Shown: one piece after another, positions 1 to 7,030 of the stretch | How positions within the stretch are numbered: the first letter of the stretch is position 1 | How the letters are laid out: each line of letters starts with the position of its first letter | DNA from: Oscillospiraceae bacterium | Lineage (GTDB): Bacteria > Bacillota > Clostridia > Oscillospirales > Ruminococcaceae | Reading direction: 5' to 3' | Assembly: GCA_003508605.1 (NCBI GenBank) | Contig: DNUB01000022.1 | Coordinates: forward strand, 1-9,770 | DNA: 9,770 bases | Position numbers and translations under genes: made by a program | Notes under the pieces: model-generated | What the model saw: only the letters and a program-made list of their open reading frames with translations | Told to the model about the DNA's origin: nothing | Databases searched by the model: none

Positions 1-20
1 CTAAGACCCCTTTTATTCCG
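1..20. repeat. Left copy of a terminal inverted repeat
   Basis: The first 20 bases (ctaagaccccttttattccg) match the reverse complement of the last 20 bases of the window at 19 of 20 positions. The only difference is at position 14 (t here, c in the other copy). The match stops at base 20, and the sequences inside the two copies are unrelated. It could be the edge of a dispersed repeat or an insertion-sequence end lying outside the window on both sides. The sequence alone does not decide this. Confidence 0.6.
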
Positions 21-45
21 AAAAAGAAAGGTTCGGACTTTTTCG
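19..45. other. Small hairpin next to the left terminal repeat
   Basis: The arms cgaaaaag (19-26) and ctttttcg (38-45) pair perfectly over 8 bp, leaving an 11-nt loop. The hairpin lies just downstream of the stronger hairpin at 54-88 with respect to upp transcription, so it may be a second, weaker stop for that transcript. No clean T-tract follows it on the minus strand, so terminator function is uncertain. Confidence 0.35.
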
Positions 46-53
46 ACAGCCTG

Positions 54-90
54 AAACGGTATCTTAACCAATGATTAAGATACCGTTTTT
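54..90. terminator. Bidirectional-type intrinsic terminator after upp
   Basis: A perfect 14-bp stem (54-67 with 75-88) encloses a 7-nt loop, ccaatga. On the plus strand the stem runs into a T-tract ending at 90. On the minus strand, which is the direction of upp, it is followed by only three Ts, while an A-rich stretch precedes it. It lies about 75 nt past the upp stop codon and is the only strong hairpin there, so it probably ends the upp transcript. The better T-tract on the plus strand suggests it may also stop a converging transcript from beyond the left edge. Confidence 0.75.
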
Positions 91-161
91 ATCTGCATGA
101 CTCCTCTTCTCCACTCCCTATACGTCTGCCGTTATTGTTTTCCTCTTTAAAATCCGTTTGA

Positions 162-794
162 TTACTTTGTACCGAAAATCCTATCTCCGCCGTCGCCGAT
201 TCCGGGGACAATATACAGATCCTCGTTTATTCCTTCGTCCAAAGCGCCGCAGTAAATCTCAACGTCGGGATGAGCCTGACGTATAGCGTCAACGCCTTCG
301 GGACAAGCCACAACGGTCATAAATTTAACATTTTTCGCACCGCTCTCCTTAACTCTCTCGATAGCCTTAACGGCGGTTTTGCCTGTGCCGAGCATAAGAT
401 CCATTATAATAACCTCACGCTCCTTTATATCAAAGGGCAGCTTGCAGTAATAAACATGCACGTCGCCGCTGCCGTCCTCATTGCGGCATATGCCTATATG
501 TCCGACCTTAGCCGCAGGAACAAGCTCAACTGCGCCTGTAACCATACCTAAGCCCGCACGCAGAATAGGAACAAAAGCCACCTTTCTGCCTGAAATAATG
601 TTGGTTTTTGCAATAGCTACCGGAGTCTGCACCTCAACCTGCTTCAGGGGAAGGTCACGGGTAGCCTCATAGCTCATCAGCATTCCGATTTCGGAAACAA
701 GCTCTCTGAATTCCTTTGAGCCTGTGTTCTTGTCGCGCAAAAGGGAGACCTTGTGCTGCAAAAGGGGATGATTTAAAATTTTAAGCATTTCCAT
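162..794 (-). CDS. upp: Uracil phosphoribosyltransferase
   Basis: Converts uracil and PRPP to UMP in the cytoplasm (pyrimidine salvage). The 210 residues fit the family's usual length of about 209 and align throughout with the Bacillus-type enzyme: HPLLQHK near residues 9-15, TRDLPL 45-50, PILRAGLGM 76-84, PAAKVGHIG 93-101, PEGV 165-168, and the C-terminal uracil-binding segment GIGDGGDRIFGTK (198-210). The PRPP loop is unusual: residues 132-140 read DLMLGTGKT, where the family normally has D-P-M-L-A-T-G-G-S. The start at 794 puts HP at residues 9-10 as in the family. The nearest GGAGG lies about 13 nt upstream, inside the end of rpiB, which is a long spacing, so translation may be coupled to rpiB (5-nt gap). 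Last gene of the leftward cluster. Uracil as substrate is inferred from the overall match. Confidence 0.95.
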   Translation of the reverse strand: MEMLKILNHPLLQHKVSLLRDKNTGSKEFRELVSEIGMLMSYEATRDLPLKQVEVQTPVAIAKTNIISGRKVAFVPILRAGLGMVTGAVELVPAAKVGHIGICRNEDGSGDVHVYYCKLPFDIKEREVIIMDLMLGTGKTAVKAIERVKESGAKNVKFMTVVACPEGVDAIRQAHPDVEIYCGALDEGINEDLYIVPGIGDGGDRIFGTK

Positions 795-799
795 AAAAG

Positions 800-1225
800 T
801 TACTTTTCCTCCAGTTTCATCATTTTGTCTACTCGAAGGGCGTGACGTCCGCCCTCAAATTCCGTTGTTAAAAATACGTTCAGCAGCTCCTTAGCCAATC
901 CCTGACCCATAACCCTGCCGCCAAAGCAGATCACATTTGCATCATTATGGAGTCTTGTGTACTTGGCGGAAAAATAATCGGAGCATAGAGCGGCTCTTAT
1001 GCCCTTTATTTTATTGGCTGCCATTGAAATACCTATGCCTGTGCCGCAAATCAAAACTCCTTTTTCCGCTTCTCCGGAAGTAATTTTTGCGCATACCTTT
1101 TCGGCTATGTCAGGGTAATCCGGTTCTTCTCCGCAGTCCGAATATTCGTAATTATTTTCCTTTAAAAAGTCTGTAAGATGGTTTTTCAACTCCGATCCTG
1201 CTCGGTCACTGCCTAAAACTATCAT
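800..1225 (-). CDS. rpiB: Ribose-5-phosphate isomerase B (RpiB/LacA-LacB family)
   Basis: Interconverts ribose 5-phosphate and ribulose 5-phosphate in the non-oxidative pentose phosphate pathway. The 141 residues are typical of RpiB. Visible hallmarks are GSDRAGSELK (5-14), DYPD (36-39), the ICGTGIGISMAANK segment (59-72) with the catalytic-type Cys60, RLHND (91-95) with the ring-opening His, and EGGRHALRVD (124-133). The family motif near the N-terminus is normally S/C-D-H-A/V-G; here the His is Arg (residue 8, codon CGA). A ribosome binding site, AGGAAGG, lies about 8 nt before the ATG. It starts 21 nt after the upstream gene and ends 5 nt before upp. The rpiB-upp pairing also occurs in the ywl-glyA-upp region of Bacillus, which supports the assignment. 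A related sugar-phosphate isomerase is the main alternative. Confidence 0.92.
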   Translation of the reverse strand: MIVLGSDRAGSELKNHLTDFLKENNYEYSDCGEEPDYPDIAEKVCAKITSGEAEKGVLICGTGIGISMAANKIKGIRAALCSDYFSAKYTRLHNDANVICFGGRVMGQGLAKELLNVFLTTEFEGGRHALRVDKMMKLEEK

Positions 1226-1246
1226 ATTCTTGCCTTCCTTATTTTA

Positions 1247-1960
1247 TTATTTTACACATGCGCCGCCCCATTCAACAACTGTAAAACCGCTGCGTTCGAA
1301 GCCTGTAAGCTTTTGAGGAGTAATCTCCTTTTCGGTGCGGCTCGGATAGTATGCCATAAAAATCCTCTTTATGTTATCCGGAGCAGGGTAAATTTCAACC
1401 GGCGCACTTTCCTCATATAGCTGCCCTTGAAAAGAAATAATGTTGTAAGGATTATCCTTCATCAAAGGAAACCAATATACAATAAATTCATTATATTCAC
1501 GAGGCGTTAAACCCTGCTCGGAAAGTGCCCACCTTAAAAATTCAGCCGTTTCACTGCCTTTTACGCAAAATCCCTCACTAAAGTCAAATTCCGCATCGGT
1601 ATTTGCTTCCCAAAATAGGTAACTGTATTCGTTGCCCTTATGGTCTATGACAGTGCCGTCAGGGTAAGCGATAACCTCCCATTTGTTCTTGTATTCGGGA
1701 TAAGCGGCAGTAATCCCGTCAAAATTAAGTTTTACCGAAACTTCCGATGCTTCCTCCGGATAAAGGTAAAGAACAGGCTTTTTTACGACCGCTCCTTCCC
1801 GATCCTTGCGAAGGGTGTAAACAACAGCTATTGCCGCCGCTATAAAAAGTACCGCACCGACAATCCCTAAAATAAATGCAATATTACTTTTTTTGCGTTT
1901 ACTTTCCCCTTTCTCTTTTGAATCGAGTTTATTTTTCTCGTCTTTGCCGAACATAAGCAT
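1247..1960 (-). CDS. Single-pass membrane protein of the KPVLYLYP / FTVVEWGG family, function unknown
   Basis: I recognise the sequence pattern as recurring in hypothetical proteins of Clostridia but know no function for it. The 237-residue product has a charged, Lys-rich N-terminus (residues 1-24), one membrane segment (about 26-50) and a soluble domain (about 60-237). By the positive-inside rule that domain is probably outside the cell. It opens with KPVLYLYPEE (61-70), contains aromatic-rich stretches (WEVIAYPDG 94-102, YSYLFWEA 112-119, NEFIVYWFPLM 158-168) and closes with FERSGFTVVEWGG (221-233). There is no lipobox, LPXTG motif or known catalytic motif. I chose the ATG at 1960, not an upstream in-frame start at 2029, because AAAGGAG sits 6 nt before it and the extra 23 residues look like untranslated sequence. 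It is 133 nt downstream of tsaB and 21 nt upstream of rpiB. The gap contains a short palindrome, tcactacagtga (about 2026-2037), but no convincing promoter. Confidence 0.8.
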   Translation of the reverse strand: MLMFGKDEKNKLDSKEKGESKRKKSNIAFILGIVGAVLFIAAAIAVVYTLRKDREGAVVKKPVLYLYPEEASEVSVKLNFDGITAAYPEYKNKWEVIAYPDGTVIDHKGNEYSYLFWEANTDAEFDFSEGFCVKGSETAEFLRWALSEQGLTPREYNEFIVYWFPLMKDNPYNIISFQGQLYEESAPVEIYPAPDNIKRIFMAYYPSRTEKEITPQKLTGFERSGFTVVEWGGACVK

Positions 1961-2093
1961 ACTGTACTCCTTTTTATGTGCCAAAAAAACAATACCACAC
2001 CTTTTCCGTCGACAGAACTTGTTAATCACTACAGTGACAATAGAACTCGCAAGACCGATTATCCATATCAGCTATCGGGAAAAAGTGTTACTG

Positions 2094-2855
2094 TTATTTA
2101 CTCCTATTTTCATTATCAATTTCCCTTTTCAGCCTTTCTCTTTCAGCCTGTGGCAAGCGTAAATAAACAGGAAGCAATTCCTTTGCCGATACCTTTTTAT
2201 ATTCCGGTGCGGCAAGGCAAACGCTTTCTGCCCTTTGTAAACGCAGGCTCAAAGGGGCAAGCTCTGTTTGCACACCGTTCAAAATCGGCTTGCCTTCATC
2301 GTCTTGAACGCCATTCAAGGATTTTCCTGCAAGCTCTGCCCCATCCCCGACAAGGATTATGCGATTATCATTATATTGTGACAGCTCCTTTGCCAAATCC
2401 TCGTTGGAAATAGCCCTGTCCTCGGTTATTCTCTCTATAATGTTTCCCCTTATCCTGAAAAGGGCGTTGTAATACTGACTGCATCTTGCGTCCATAACGG
2501 CGCAGGCTATACAGTCTATGCCCAAAAGGTTAAATGCAAGGGCATGAAGCGTGGAAACCCCTGTGCAGGGAATATTTAATGCAAAGGCTAAGCCTTTTAC
2601 CGCAGCCACACCTATCCGTATGCCTGTAAATGAACCCGGGCCGGAGGTAACGGCTATACAGTCAAGGCTTTTCATATCGATTTCCGCACACCTAAGCATA
2701 TTTTCAACCATGGGCAAAAGCGTTTGAGAATGGGTCTGCCTTGTGTTTATAAAGCTGCCTGCAATAATTTTATTGTTTTTGCTGTTTTCCGGGTCTATGT
2801 CGCAAAGTGCGCATGAGCCTGCAACAGCAGATGAATCCAATCCTAAAATAAGCAT
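2094..2855 (-). CDS. tsaB: tRNA t6A37 biosynthesis protein TsaB (YeaZ family)
   Basis: TsaB is an ASKHA-fold pseudo-enzyme. It pairs with TsaD and TsaE to transfer threonylcarbamoyl to A37 of ANN-decoding tRNAs. The product is 253 residues. Family features are the N-terminal ILGLDSSA (3-10), THSQTLLPMVE (41-51) and the signature TSGPGSFTGIRIG (70-82), followed by GLAFAL (88-93) and the MDAR segment (121-124). The last 80 residues are divergent, as is usual for TsaB. They hold a short repeated LNGVQ (first copy near residue 179, second about 14 residues later). The ATG at 2855 has CAGGA about 7 nt upstream and lies 15 nt after the tsaE stop codon. The partner genes tsaD and rimI, which often follow tsaB in Bacillota, are not in the window. 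Confidence 0.93.
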   Translation of the reverse strand: MLILGLDSSAVAGSCALCDIDPENSKNNKIIAGSFINTRQTHSQTLLPMVENMLRCAEIDMKSLDCIAVTSGPGSFTGIRIGVAAVKGLAFALNIPCTGVSTLHALAFNLLGIDCIACAVMDARCSQYYNALFRIRGNIIERITEDRAISNEDLAKELSQYNDNRIILVGDGAELAGKSLNGVQDDEGKPILNGVQTELAPLSLRLQRAESVCLAAPEYKKVSAKELLPVYLRLPQAERERLKREIDNENRSK

Positions 2856-2870
2856 TTTTATTCCTGTTTT

Positions 2871-3296
2871 TTATTTAATTCTTTCTACAGCGATCTCCCT
2901 GCTTTCTTCCCCCGTTTTGCTTATGGTCACCTGATACACGGTGCTAAAGCTGTCGGAAAGATCGGATATATTTTCGCTCCACTCTATACAGAGAACTCCG
3001 TTTCGGTCAAAATAATCAAAAAAACCTATTGCGTATAAATCGTCAAAGCTGTTTATTCTGAACAAATCAAAATGGAATAGGTTTATTTTACCGTAATACT
3101 CGTTTATAAGAGCAAAGGTGGGGCTGGTTACCTCCTCGGATATACCCAGAGCCTTAGCGATTCCTTTGGTGAAGTAGGTTTTTCCCGCTCCCATTTCGCC
3201 TTTGTAAAAAACTCCGTCGTCAGCCTTTAGCTCTGCGGCAAAAGCTTCTCCTATCCGAACGGTATCGCCGGGACTGTTTGAGATATACTTTTTCAT
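2871..3296 (-). CDS. tsaE: tRNA t6A37 biosynthesis ATPase TsaE (YjeE family)
   Basis: A small P-loop ATPase needed for multiple turnover of the bacterial TsaB-TsaD t6A synthase. The 141-residue length fits the family. The Walker A motif is GEMGAGKT (33-40), followed by YFTKGIAKALG; the residue after the motif is Tyr41, where Thr is more common. Other family segments are VTSPTFALINEY (56-67), LFHFDLFRI (73-81) and the CIEWSEN stretch (103-109) with its conserved Trp. Its ATG overlaps the fhs stop codon by one base (TGATG) and no clear ribosome binding site precedes it, so its translation is probably coupled to fhs. tsaB follows after 15 nt. Confidence 0.94.
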   Translation of the reverse strand: MKKYISNSPGDTVRIGEAFAAELKADDGVFYKGEMGAGKTYFTKGIAKALGISEEVTSPTFALINEYYGKINLFHFDLFRINSFDDLYAIGFFDYFDRNGVLCIEWSENISDLSDSFSTVYQVTISKTGEESREIAVERIK

Positions 3297-4975
3297 CAGA
3301 ATAATCCGCTTATATTGCCCAGGTCGTCCACATCAATGCTGTTGGCTGCGGGAATTTTGGGAAGTCCCGGCATAGTCATAATTTCTCCTGCATAGGCTAC
3401 CACAAAGCCTGCCCCTGCGGAAAGCTTTACGTCACGGATAGTAATGGTGAAATTTTCGGGCTTGCCTAATTTTGCGGGATCGTCGGACAGGGAGTACTGT
3501 GTTTTGGCAACGCATACGGGTATATCGCCATAGCCCAAGGCTTCGATCTCCTTAATCGATTTTTCTGCGGCTGCGGTATAGGTTACACCGTTAGCCCTGT
3601 AAATTTCCTTAGCAATAATATCAAGCTTTTCCTTTATGGGAAGCTTTTCGTTATAAAGAGGCTTAAAGTCGGTCTGACAGCTCTCACACTTTTCTATGGT
3701 GTCAATAACTGCTTTGGCAAGCTCCTTACCGCCTTCGCCGCCCTTTAAGAATACGTCGGAGAAAGCAACGGTAACCCCCATTTCCTTGCAGAAGTCCTTG
3801 ATATACTGAATTTCTGCCTCGCCGTCGGTGTAAAAATGATTGATTGCCACCACTACGGGAACACCGTATTTGTGCATATTTTCAATGTGGGTTTTAAGGT
3901 TTACTATACCCTTTTTCAGTGCGTCCGGATTTTCTGTGCCAAGCTCTGTTTTGGGAATGCCGCCGTTATATTTTAACGCTCTTATAGTTGCCACCAATAC
4001 GGTGCAGGAAGGCTTAAGCCCGGCAAAACGGCATTTTATATCAAAAAACTTTTCTGCGCCCAGATCCGAGCCGAAGCCCGCCTCGGTAACCGCATAATCG
4101 CCTAATTTAAGTGCCAGCCTTGTAGCTCTGACCGAGTTGCAGCCATGAGCAATATTGGCAAAGGGTCCGCCGTGAACGATCGCAGGCGTATTTTCCAGAG
4201 TCTGCACAAGGTTAGGATTAACTGCGGTTTTGAGCAAGGCCGCCATCGCTCCCACTGCCTTTAAGTCCTTTGCATAAACAGGCTTATTGTCGTAGGAATA
4301 TGCAACAAGGATTTTGCCCAATCTATCCTTTAAATCCTTTAAATCCGATGCAAGGCACAAAATAGCCATTATTTCGGTGGCGACCGTTATGCAGAAATGA
4401 TCTTCTCTGGGGACGCCGTTGATTTTGCCGCCCAGCCCCACTATGCAGTTTCTCAGTGCTCTGTCGTTCATGTCAAGACAGCGTTTTATCTGAATACAGC
4501 GGGGGTCAATGTTAAGCTCGTTTCCCTGCTGCATATGGTTGTCAAGCATAGCGCAGAGAAGATTGTTGGCGGAAGTAATAGCATGCATATCTCCTGTAAA
4601 ATGCAGGTTTATGTCCTCCATAGGCACGACCTGTGCATAGCCGCCGCCTGCTGCACCGCCCTTTATGCCGAAAACAGGTCCTAAAGAGGGCTCACGCAGA
4701 GCCAGCACTGCCTTTTTCCCCAATTTATACATGCCTTGAGCAAGACCGATGCTTGTGGTGGTTTTTCCTTCGCCTGCAGGTGTGGGATTTATGGCAGTAA
4801 CGAGAATAAGCTTTCCGTCGGGCTTATCCGAAAGACGCTGAATACATTCCTCGGTAATTTTCGCCTTATAGTGTCCGTATGGCTCTAACTCGTCCTCGGT
4901 TATTCCTAAGTCTGCGGCAATCTCCTTTATCTTCTTCATTTTTGCGCTTTGTGCGATTTCAATATCTGTGAGCAT
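3296..4975 (-). CDS. fhs: Formate-tetrahydrofolate ligase
   Basis: Makes 10-formyltetrahydrofolate from formate, THF and ATP, feeding purine synthesis, Met-tRNA formylation and, in acetogens, the methyl branch of the Wood-Ljungdahl pathway. The 559 residues match the usual length of about 556-560. Key segments are the P-loop-like TPAGEGKTT (65-73), [25 protein letters not shown] (94-118), DINLHFTGD (121-129), an INHFYTD stretch, and the glycine-rich C-terminal part ending in NISGLF. The ATG at 4975 is preceded by GGAGG at 5 nt spacing. A promoter lies at 5023-5051, giving a leader of about 40 nt. fhs leads the cluster with tsaE and tsaB. Nothing else of the Wood-Ljungdahl pathway is in the window, so acetogenesis cannot be inferred. 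Confidence 0.97.
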   Translation of the reverse strand: MLTDIEIAQSAKMKKIKEIAADLGITEDELEPYGHYKAKITEECIQRLSDKPDGKLILVTAINPTPAGEGKTTTSIGLAQGMYKLGKKAVLALREPSLGPVFGIKGGAAGGGYAQVVPMEDINLHFTGDMHAITSANNLLCAMLDNHMQQGNELNIDPRCIQIKRCLDMNDRALRNCIVGLGGKINGVPREDHFCITVATEIMAILCLASDLKDLKDRLGKILVAYSYDNKPVYAKDLKAVGAMAALLKTAVNPNLVQTLENTPAIVHGGPFANIAHGCNSVRATRLALKLGDYAVTEAGFGSDLGAEKFFDIKCRFAGLKPSCTVLVATIRALKYNGGIPKTELGTENPDALKKGIVNLKTHIENMHKYGVPVVVAINHFYTDGEAEIQYIKDFCKEMGVTVAFSDVFLKGGEGGKELAKAVIDTIEKCESCQTDFKPLYNEKLPIKEKLDIIAKEIYRANGVTYTAAAEKSIKEIEALGYGDIPVCVAKTQYSLSDDPAKLGKPENFTITIRDVKLSAGAGFVVAYAGEIMTMPGLPKIPAANSIDVDDLGNISGLF

Positions 4976-5022
4976 TTTTACCTCCGCCGAATTGGATTTT
5001 ATAGTTTTAAAGAGACAATAGA

Positions 5023-5051
5023 ATTATACCATATATAAGAAAAAATAGCAA
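5023..5051 (-). promoter_or_regulatory. Sigma-A promoter of the fhs cluster, with extended -10
   Basis: On the minus strand the -10 box is a perfect TATAAT (5023-5028) with an upstream TGG that makes an extended -10. The -35 box is TTGCTA (5046-5051, 4 of 6 consensus bases) at a 17-nt spacing. Transcription would start near 5016, about 40 nt before the fhs ATG. The -35 box lies within the terminator stem at 5047-5070. Confidence 0.7.
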
Positions 5052-5070
5052 TAACTTTTAAATTATTGCT
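5037..5070 (-). terminator. AT-rich intrinsic terminator between leuA and fhs
   Basis: Read on the minus strand, agcaataa (5063-5070) pairs with ttattgct (5047-5054) over 8 bp with an 8-nt loop, and is followed by A, six Ts, C and two Ts. It would stop leuA transcription about 235 nt past the leuA stop codon, directly over the fhs promoter. The stem is AT-rich, so it may be only partly efficient and allow some readthrough. Confidence 0.55.
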
Positions 5071-5121
5071 CAAGCTGCCGAAAAAGCCTATACTTAATTT
5101 TTTTGTAAGGAAAAATGTTTT

Positions 5122-5282
5122 ATTGCTCCCCAAACTAACTCCTCAATTTTTCTGCTTGCCCGGCTGCTGAAACACTTCGTCGAAAATCCTTGTAATATGC
5201 TCATATTCCCGCAGATTTCTTACTCGTCTTTTGGCAGCCCTTCGGCGCATAAAAATCTTCAAGAATTAGTTGGGGGAGCAAT
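5122..5282. mobile_element. 161-bp quasi-palindromic MITE-like element
   Basis: The ends are inverted repeats: 5122-5140 (attgctccccaaactaact) matches the reverse complement of 5264-5282 at 17 of 19 positions. The similarity continues inward, with gaps, for about 35 nt. Further in, ggctgc (5162-5167) pairs with gcagcc (5234-5239), and at the centre aatatg (5194-5199) pairs with catatt (5202-5207). The whole segment can therefore fold into one long imperfect hairpin centred near 5201. No obvious target-site duplication flanks it and no transposase gene is present. It sits between the leuA stop codon and the fhs promoter. Base composition is richer in GC than the flanks. The likely nature is a non-autonomous dispersed repeat; a structured 3'-UTR or regulatory RNA is the alternative. 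Confidence 0.6.
5143..5250 (-). CDS. 35-codon basic ORF inside the palindromic element
   Basis: An uninterrupted ORF starts with ATG at 5250 and encodes a 35-residue peptide, beginning MRRRAAKRRVRNLREYEH and ending FQQPGKQKN. It has eight Arg and three Lys against four acidic residues, and the middle part could be an amphipathic helix. It fills most of the element between its inverted repeats. An in-frame TTG four codons upstream is an alternative start, and a stop codon lies just before that. There is no good ribosome binding site (only a weak gaag). The ORF may be a by-product of the palindrome. I do not know its function. Confidence 0.25.
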   Translation of the reverse strand: MRRRAAKRRVRNLREYEHITRIFDEVFQQPGKQKN

Positions 5283-5303
5283 GGTGAAAATTTTATATAT
5301 CAA

Positions 5304-6965
5304 CTATATTATTTCACTTAAATTTAATGCACTGATAAGACCTCTTACGGAGGAGGTGATTATATCGCTGTGAACTCCCGCACCCCAGGTAATAACGCCG
5401 TTTTTGTCGGCAATTTCAACATAGGAGATCGCTTTGGATTTTGATGTTTTGTTAAGGGCGTGCTCGTTGTAGGAGTTTATGGTAAAGGATATGTTCAGGC
5501 ATCTTCTCAAAGCGTCGCTTACTGCGTCAAGTCTGCCGTTGCCTCTGCCGGAAATCACTCTTTCGGTATTGTTTTGGATAACGGTAAGCTTCGCCTCGTA
5601 TTCATCGCCTTGAACGAAGTGTACCTCCTTAAATTTCAGAGAGGTTTCCACATTCACGAACTTATCTGTAAAGGCGTTGTAAATTTCATCCGGCATAAGC
5701 TCCTTATGCTGCTTGTCTGACAAGTCTTTTATTGCATATCCCACCGTTTCACGGAATTTAGGGGGCAGGTCGATTCCGAACTTCTTTTGCAGAAGATAGC
5801 CGATACCGCCCTTTCCGCTTTGGCTGTTGATTCGGATAACATCGCCGTCATACTGCCTGCCTATATCCTTGGGATCAATAGGCAGATATGGAACGGTCCA
5901 GTGGGGAACATCGTTGTCCTCTCTCCATTTCATACCCTTTGCTATTGCGTCCTGGTGAGAACCGGAAAATGCGGCGAAAACAAGTGCGCCGCTGTATGGC
6001 TGTCTGTCGTAAACCTTCATGCAGGTCATTTTTTCATAAACGGCAATCATTTCCGGCATATTGCTGAAATCAAGTTCGGGATCAACGCCCTGTGAATACA
6101 TATTAAGACCCAATGTGACAATATCCACATTGCCTGTTCTTTCACCGTTGCCGAAAAGCGTGCCCTCAACTCTGTCCGCACCTGCGAGCAGGCCCATTTC
6201 CGTATCGGCAACGCCGCAGCCTCTGTCATTATGCGGGTGGAGTGAAACTATTACGTTTTCCCTTTTATAAAGGTTGTCGCACATATATTCAACCTGACTT
6301 GCGTAAACATGGGGCATTGACAGCTCCACTGTAACGGGCAGGTTTATGATGACCTTATTTTCGGGGGCAGGCTCCCATATTTTCAGCACTTCGTTGCAGA
6401 TCTCAAGCGCAAATTCCATTTCCGTACCTGTAAAGCTTTCGGGGGAATACTCAAACTTAAAATTGCCCTCGGTGTTCCTTGCATAATCCAAAAGCAGCTT
6501 TGCTCCGCTTGTGGCGATGTCGATAATTTCATTTTTAGGCTTTTTGAAAACCTGCTCCCGCTGTGCCACCGAGGTGGAGTTATAAAGGTGAACTACAGCG
6601 TTTTTTGCTCCTTTTAAGGCTTCAAAGGTTTTCTTTATAATATGCTCACGTGACTGTGTAAGCACCTGTATTGTTACATCGTCGGGGATAAGCTTTCTTT
6701 CGATAAGCGCACGGCAAAATTCGTACTCCGTCTCGGAGGCGGCGGGAAAACCTATTTCGATTTCCTTAAAGCCGATTTTGACAAGGTACTTAAAAAACTC
6801 TAATTTTTCCTCCAGATCCATCGGAACTATCAAAGCCTGATTTCCGTCACGCAAATCAACGCTGCACCATATCGGGGCTTTTTCAATATGGTCTTTTTCC
6901 GTCCATTTAAAGCAGGGGCAGGGGGGCATAAAATAGTTTCGTGTGTACTTCGCTGTGTTTTTCAT
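5304..6965 (-). CDS. leuA: 2-Isopropylmalate synthase, LeuA type 2
   Basis: Catalyses the first committed step of leucine synthesis: acetyl-CoA plus 2-oxoisovalerate gives 2-isopropylmalate. The 553-residue length fits the longer LeuA2 group. The catalytic TIM barrel (about 30-390) shows SVDLRDGNQAL (35-45), with the general-base Arg and metal-binding Asp, then EIGFPAAS (70-77), LHPHNDRGCG (242-251) with the metal-binding His pair, and GNGERTGN (272-279). The C-terminal regulatory domain is recognisable from GRGNGRLDAVSDAL and the WGAGVHSDIITSSVRGLISALN region, where LeuA enzymes bind leucine for feedback inhibition. The GRGNG is followed by Arg; Pro is common there. I chose the ATG at 6965 because AAAGGA precedes it at good spacing; an in-frame TTG at 6998 lacks such a site. 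A T-box leader precedes the gene. leuB, leuC and leuD are not adjacent. Confidence 0.95.
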   Translation of the reverse strand: MKNTAKYTRNYFMPPCPCFKWTEKDHIEKAPIWCSVDLRDGNQALIVPMDLEEKLEFFKYLVKIGFKEIEIGFPAASETEYEFCRALIERKLIPDDVTIQVLTQSREHIIKKTFEALKGAKNAVVHLYNSTSVAQREQVFKKPKNEIIDIATSGAKLLLDYARNTEGNFKFEYSPESFTGTEMEFALEICNEVLKIWEPAPENKVIINLPVTVELSMPHVYASQVEYMCDNLYKRENVIVSLHPHNDRGCGVADTEMGLLAGADRVEGTLFGNGERTGNVDIVTLGLNMYSQGVDPELDFSNMPEMIAVYEKMTCMKVYDRQPYSGALVFAAFSGSHQDAIAKGMKWREDNDVPHWTVPYLPIDPKDIGRQYDGDVIRINSQSGKGGIGYLLQKKFGIDLPPKFRETVGYAIKDLSDKQHKELMPDEIYNAFTDKFVNVETSLKFKEVHFVQGDEYEAKLTVIQNNTERVISGRGNGRLDAVSDALRRCLNISFTINSYNEHALNKTSKSKAISYVEIADKNGVITWGAGVHSDIITSSVRGLISALNLSEII

Positions 6966-7030
6966 AATTATTGTCCTTTCTTTGTGTGGGAAGGTCAATC
7001 AAGAGGGTTTTTAAGCAGAGCTGCAAATAT

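Noticed and set aside
1961..2029. A 23-residue N-terminal extension of the KPVLYLYP protein from an upstream in-frame start at 2029
   Set aside because: The extension lacks a ribosome binding site, while the internal ATG at 1960 has AAAGGAG 6 nt away. The extension also has no homology-like pattern.
1961..2093. A possible promoter (TGGTATTGT as extended -10) between tsaB and the membrane-protein gene
   Set aside because: The -10 matches only 4 of 6 bases and no acceptable -35 lies 16-18 nt upstream. Readthrough from the fhs-tsa transcript explains expression as well.
5071..5121. gccgaaaaagc-like words at 5077, 9270 and near 25 and 7245 as a dispersed motif
   Set aside because: They are short, differ in their flanks, and A-tract words flanked by GC are frequent in terminator-rich DNA. 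No consistent position or structure was seen.
6966..6998. An 11-residue N-terminal extension of LeuA from a TTG codon at 6998
   Set aside because: The ATG at 6965 has AAAGGA at proper spacing and begins the usual LeuA N-terminus; the TTG has no ribosome binding site.
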